From NCBI GenBank assembly GCA_024400635.1, contig JAKSMI010000001.1:443534-507533 (forward strand): 64,000 bases of DNA, given 5' to 3'. Shown piece by piece: positions 61,757-64,000 of the stretch. The notes under the pieces are model-generated. The model saw nothing but the letters and a program-made list of their open reading frames with translations. It had not been told where the DNA came from and searched no databases. The position numbers and the translations under genes are program-made. The stretch comes from Bacteroidales bacterium (GTDB lineage: Bacteria > Bacteroidota > Bacteroidia > Bacteroidales > WCHB1-69). The number at the start of each line of letters is the position of its first letter. Position 1 is the first letter of the stretch.

Positions 61757-62992
61757 ATGAGAACAGAAAAAATGTTTGCCGGCAAAACGCTGGCGATTTT
61801 GTCTGGTGGTGGTGACACTCCAGCCATCAATTCAAGCATCGAAGCTGTGAGGAACCGTGCTTCCATGCTGGGTTTCAAGGTTTACGGAATTTTGCGTGGT
61901 TGGAAAGGTTTGCTTGGCGATGGCGACGTTGTTGATCTCACCAACATTCCCTATAACGGCATTTACGGTGGCACAGCGCTGCTTTCGAGCCGTACCAATC
62001 CTTTCCCCAGCAAGAAAAATCCAGAAGACCGTTCTCAGCAAATTCTCCGCAACATAGAACGTTACAAGATTGACGTTCTTGTTACCATCGGTGGTGACGA
62101 CACCAACGGAGCGGCAAAGAAAATGTACGAAAAATACGGCATCCCCGTTATCGGTTTCCCCAAAACCATTGATAATGATTTAAGAACTAGAACTATACAT
62201 CATTACAATGGTCAACAATTCGAAACTGTACTTTGTCCGGGATTTCCATCGGGAGCCATGGCTATCAAGAAATTGACAAGCAAGCTGCACACTACCAACG
62301 AGTCGCACCAGCGTATAATGGTTCTCGAAGTGATGGGCCGTGACGCTGGCTGGCTTACAGGAACAGCAATTTTCGGTGGAGCGCAAGTGGCACTCGTTCC
62401 TGAAATCGAAATGACCAAAGAGCGCAAGGACTTCTTCTTCGAACACGTCAAGGAACAATTCATGCGCTCTAAAAAGCGTAGTCTGGTCATTGCCGTTTCG
62501 GAAGGTGTTCGTTGGTGGAGTGAAGAGAAACAATGTCTTGATATGGTTTACGCCAGTCCAGACCTTGACGAATATGGACATCCACGTTTTGGTGGCATCA
62601 GCGGCGTCATTGCTTCTGAAATTTCCAAGAAATTAGGTATTGAAGCGCGCGGGCAGATATCGGGCTATATTCCACGTTCTGGGAAATGCTACGAGTACGA
62701 CCGTCGCTTGACCTCTACCCTCGCCGACAAGGTTGTTGACCTTTTGCTCCGCGAAGACTATGGCAAAATGCCCGTTATGCGCGACATTGTGCCATACAGC
62801 GAACTGGAGGAATTCCACACCGACGCCATCGACATGGGCAACATCGGCAACTTCCCACTGCCATCTAACTATTACAATCCCAATGAGTTCATGTTTACCG
62901 AACAATACGTTGATTTCTTGACCAACATCATCGGTGCACCCTACCGCATGGAATTCACCCATGAATTTCCCATCGTCATCCCTCAGGAATAA
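61757..62992 (+). CDS. 6-phosphofructokinase, probably diphosphate (PPi)-dependent
   Basis: 411 aa, glycolysis: fructose 6-phosphate to fructose 1,6-bisphosphate. Motifs: LAILSGGGDTPAINSSIEAV, GILRGWKGLL, TIGGDDTNGAA (GGDD at 112-115), GFPKTIDNDL (Lys136), VLEVMGRDAGWLTG and RWWSEEKQC. In this family GGDG marks ATP use, while Asp in the second position together with PKTIDND marks PPi use; this sequence has both PPi marks. A PPi enzyme is reversible and can also serve gluconeogenesis. It follows an unknown lipoprotein by 20 nt, and a C10 protease gene follows by 12 nt. Confidence 0.9.
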   Translation: MRTEKMFAGKTLAILSGGGDTPAINSSIEAVRNRASMLGFKVYGILRGWKGLLGDGDVVDLTNIPYNGIYGGTALLSSRTNPFPSKKNPEDRSQQILRNIERYKIDVLVTIGGDDTNGAAKKMYEKYGIPVIGFPKTIDNDLRTRTIHHYNGQQFETVLCPGFPSGAMAIKKLTSKLHTTNESHQRIMVLEVMGRDAGWLTGTAIFGGAQVALVPEIEMTKERKDFFFEHVKEQFMRSKKRSLVIAVSEGVRWWSEEKQCLDMVYASPDLDEYGHPRFGGISGVIASEISKKLGIEARGQISGYIPRSGKCYEYDRRLTSTLADKVVDLLLREDYGKMPVMRDIVPYSELEEFHTDAIDMGNIGNFPLPSNYYNPNEFMFTEQYVDFLTNIIGAPYRMEFTHEFPIVIPQE

Positions 62993-63004
62993 TAAATAAA
63001 TCAT

Positions 63005-64000
63005 ATGAAACGCTTTGTTTTGTCAGTATTGCTTCTTTGCGCATGCATTGTCATGCAAGCACAGAATTACGTTTCTGTCAAAGAAGCCAAAACTGCAGCA
63101 GTTCATTTTCTGCAACAGCGCGTTGGCAATGTGACATGTTCTGAAAAGACAGTACTTGCCGTTCATGAAAACAAAGTGGGGAATAGGACACTCATCTACG
63201 AAGTAATGTTCGACAACAACATGTCGGTTTTGCTGACTGGGGTTAAAAGTTGCAAGGCTGTCATTGGTTACCGCAACCGAACAGGTGGTGTTTCTGTACT
63301 GAACCAAGTCAATTACGTAGTTTCGCCAGGGATGAACATTTTCTTGGAAAAATGTCGAGAACAAATTAGCTATGCCATTGAAACACAGAGAGACAATGCC
63401 TTTATACACAGTGAATGGAAACAGCTTTTGAGACCAGAGAATAATAATATTACAACCAAAGGCGGAATTTATGGTCCATACATCACAAGTGCGTGGGGAC
63501 AGACCCGTGCCTACCCCAAAACCTGCGATGGTTACAACTATTATGTGACGGAAACCGTTGACCAATGCAAGTGTGCCAGCATCAGCAAATGTCCGACGGG
63601 TTGCGTGGCCACTGCGATGGCACAGATAATTCGCTATTGGCAGTACCCAGCCCGATCGCCGTATACCGGCGAGGCCTACGAGTGGGCCAACATGTGCGAC
63701 ACGCTGAAAGCGGCCTCGCCTCACTTCGAAGTCGAGCGCAAAGCCATTGCACGCTTGATACGCGACTGCGGGCTGTCGGCAGGCACACATTATTGCTACG
63801 CTCCCAACAGCTACGGATGCCAATCCTTTGCCTGGCCCACCAAAGCCCGAGACGGATTCGTCAACCAATTCAGTTTCAGTGAGAAAGCGGAACGCAAATT
63901 GAGATCAAGCCATAATACGAAAATTTGGAAACAGCTGATTATTGATGAAATCGTCAGCGGGAATCCCGTACTCTACGGCAGCGCCTCATTGGCCGTGAAA
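63005..64000 (+). CDS. C10-family (streptopain-like) cysteine protease, 3' end beyond window
   Basis: The first 332 residues, open to the window edge. A signal peptide (MKRFVLSVLLLCACIVMQAQ) is followed by an inhibitory propeptide (~20-150, YVSVKEAKTAAVHFLQQRVG, the Spi-like pattern) and the start of the catalytic domain with the active Cys200 in CPTGCVATAMAQIIRYWQYP. The catalytic His should lie beyond the edge. Bacteroidales C10 enzymes such as interpain and PrtT are secreted, and many carry a T9SS domain at the C-terminus, which cannot be seen here. The sequence is clearly GC-richer after about 63560. Confidence 0.92.
   Translation, partial: MKRFVLSVLLLCACIVMQAQNYVSVKEAKTAAVHFLQQRVGNVTCSEKTVLAVHENKVGNRTLIYEVMFDNNMSVLLTGVKSCKAVIGYRNRTGGVSVLNQVNYVVSPGMNIFLEKCREQISYAIETQRDNAFIHSEWKQLLRPENNNITTKGGIYGPYITSAWGQTRAYPKTCDGYNYYVTETVDQCKCASISKCPTGCVATAMAQIIRYWQYPARSPYTGEAYEWANMCDTLKAASPHFEVERKAIARLIRDCGLSAGTHYCYAPNSYGCQSFAWPTKARDGFVNQFSFSEKAERKLRSSHNTKIWKQLIIDEIVSGNPVLYGSASLAVK

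Noticed and set aside
63023..63868. 281-aa minus-strand ORF opposite the C10 protease gene
   Set aside because: The plus strand encodes a signal peptide and the active-site motif of C10 peptidases; the minus ORF has no recognisable features.

Overview
The window is chromosomal DNA from a member of the Bacteroidota, most likely class Bacteroidia (Bacteroidales-like); I cannot name the genus. The main signs are type IX secretion system (T9SS) sorting domains of both type A and type B, a fused SecDF, families largely restricted to this phylum (DUF4290, DUF4837), upstream regions carrying the Bacteroidota -7 box TAnnTTTG, and very few Shine-Dalgarno sequences. The DNA is moderately AT-rich. I saw no tRNA, rRNA, CRISPR array, prophage or insertion sequence.

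Layout. 1-5132 (minus): dnaX (interrupted by a frame change), a secreted S8 protease with a type A T9SS domain, and a RelA/SpoT enzyme cut by the window edge. 5451-11496: a five-module iron-sulfur/FAD oxidoreductase and a B12-dependent ribonucleotide reductase, convergent on one shared terminator. 11821-16882 (minus): ADP-forming acyl-CoA synthetase, DUF4290, and an ABC-2 ATPase/permease, closed by a terminator. 17108-22388: two outer-membrane proteins, a long-chain acyl-CoA ligase and a small membrane protein. 22431-26166: a two-gene secreted-protein cassette (a small exported protein and a 953-aa type B T9SS cargo) with an ECF-type promoter in front and related repeat-like elements on both sides. 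26238-29054: flavin reductase-rubredoxin, a PHP phosphatase, a TatD nuclease and a lipoprotein. 29066-34636: an RND efflux operon. 34640-36039 (minus): DUF177, L32, RdgB. 36123-38645: a DUF4837 lipoprotein, then an ECF sigma factor and a membrane protein ending in a type B T9SS sorting domain. 38737-43896: a peptidoglycan cluster (Ddl, two glucosaminidase-LysM proteins, two M23 peptidases). 43950-50714: TIGR04076, YebC, a pRiA4b-like protein, MiaA, CoaX, an outer-membrane barrel, a TPR protein and LptC. 50864-56546: SecDF and a PorE-like OmpA protein with an unusual C-terminal domain. 56627-60094: GNAT, a possible microprotein, a CAT-like acyltransferase, a CDF transporter and S6-S18-L9. 60152-64000: two exported unknowns, a PPi-type phosphofructokinase and a truncated C10 protease.

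How it fits together. Several genes concern the cell envelope and T9SS: Sec export (SecDF), LPS transport (LptC), a PorE-like cell-surface anchor, and at least two T9SS cargos. The most interesting hypothesis is a sigma/anti-sigma pair at 37145-38645. Its membrane partner carries a T9SS type B domain, and its own promoter has the same bipartite motif (GTAAC, 17 nt, CGTC) as the promoter of the type B cargo cassette at 22653. That would make a circuit in which T9SS substrate expression responds to the state of the secretion system. Other points of interest are a PorE-like protein ending in a retropepsin-like domain that has lost its catalytic Asp, strong Shine-Dalgarno sequences only before rpsR and rplI, and the dnaX frame change.
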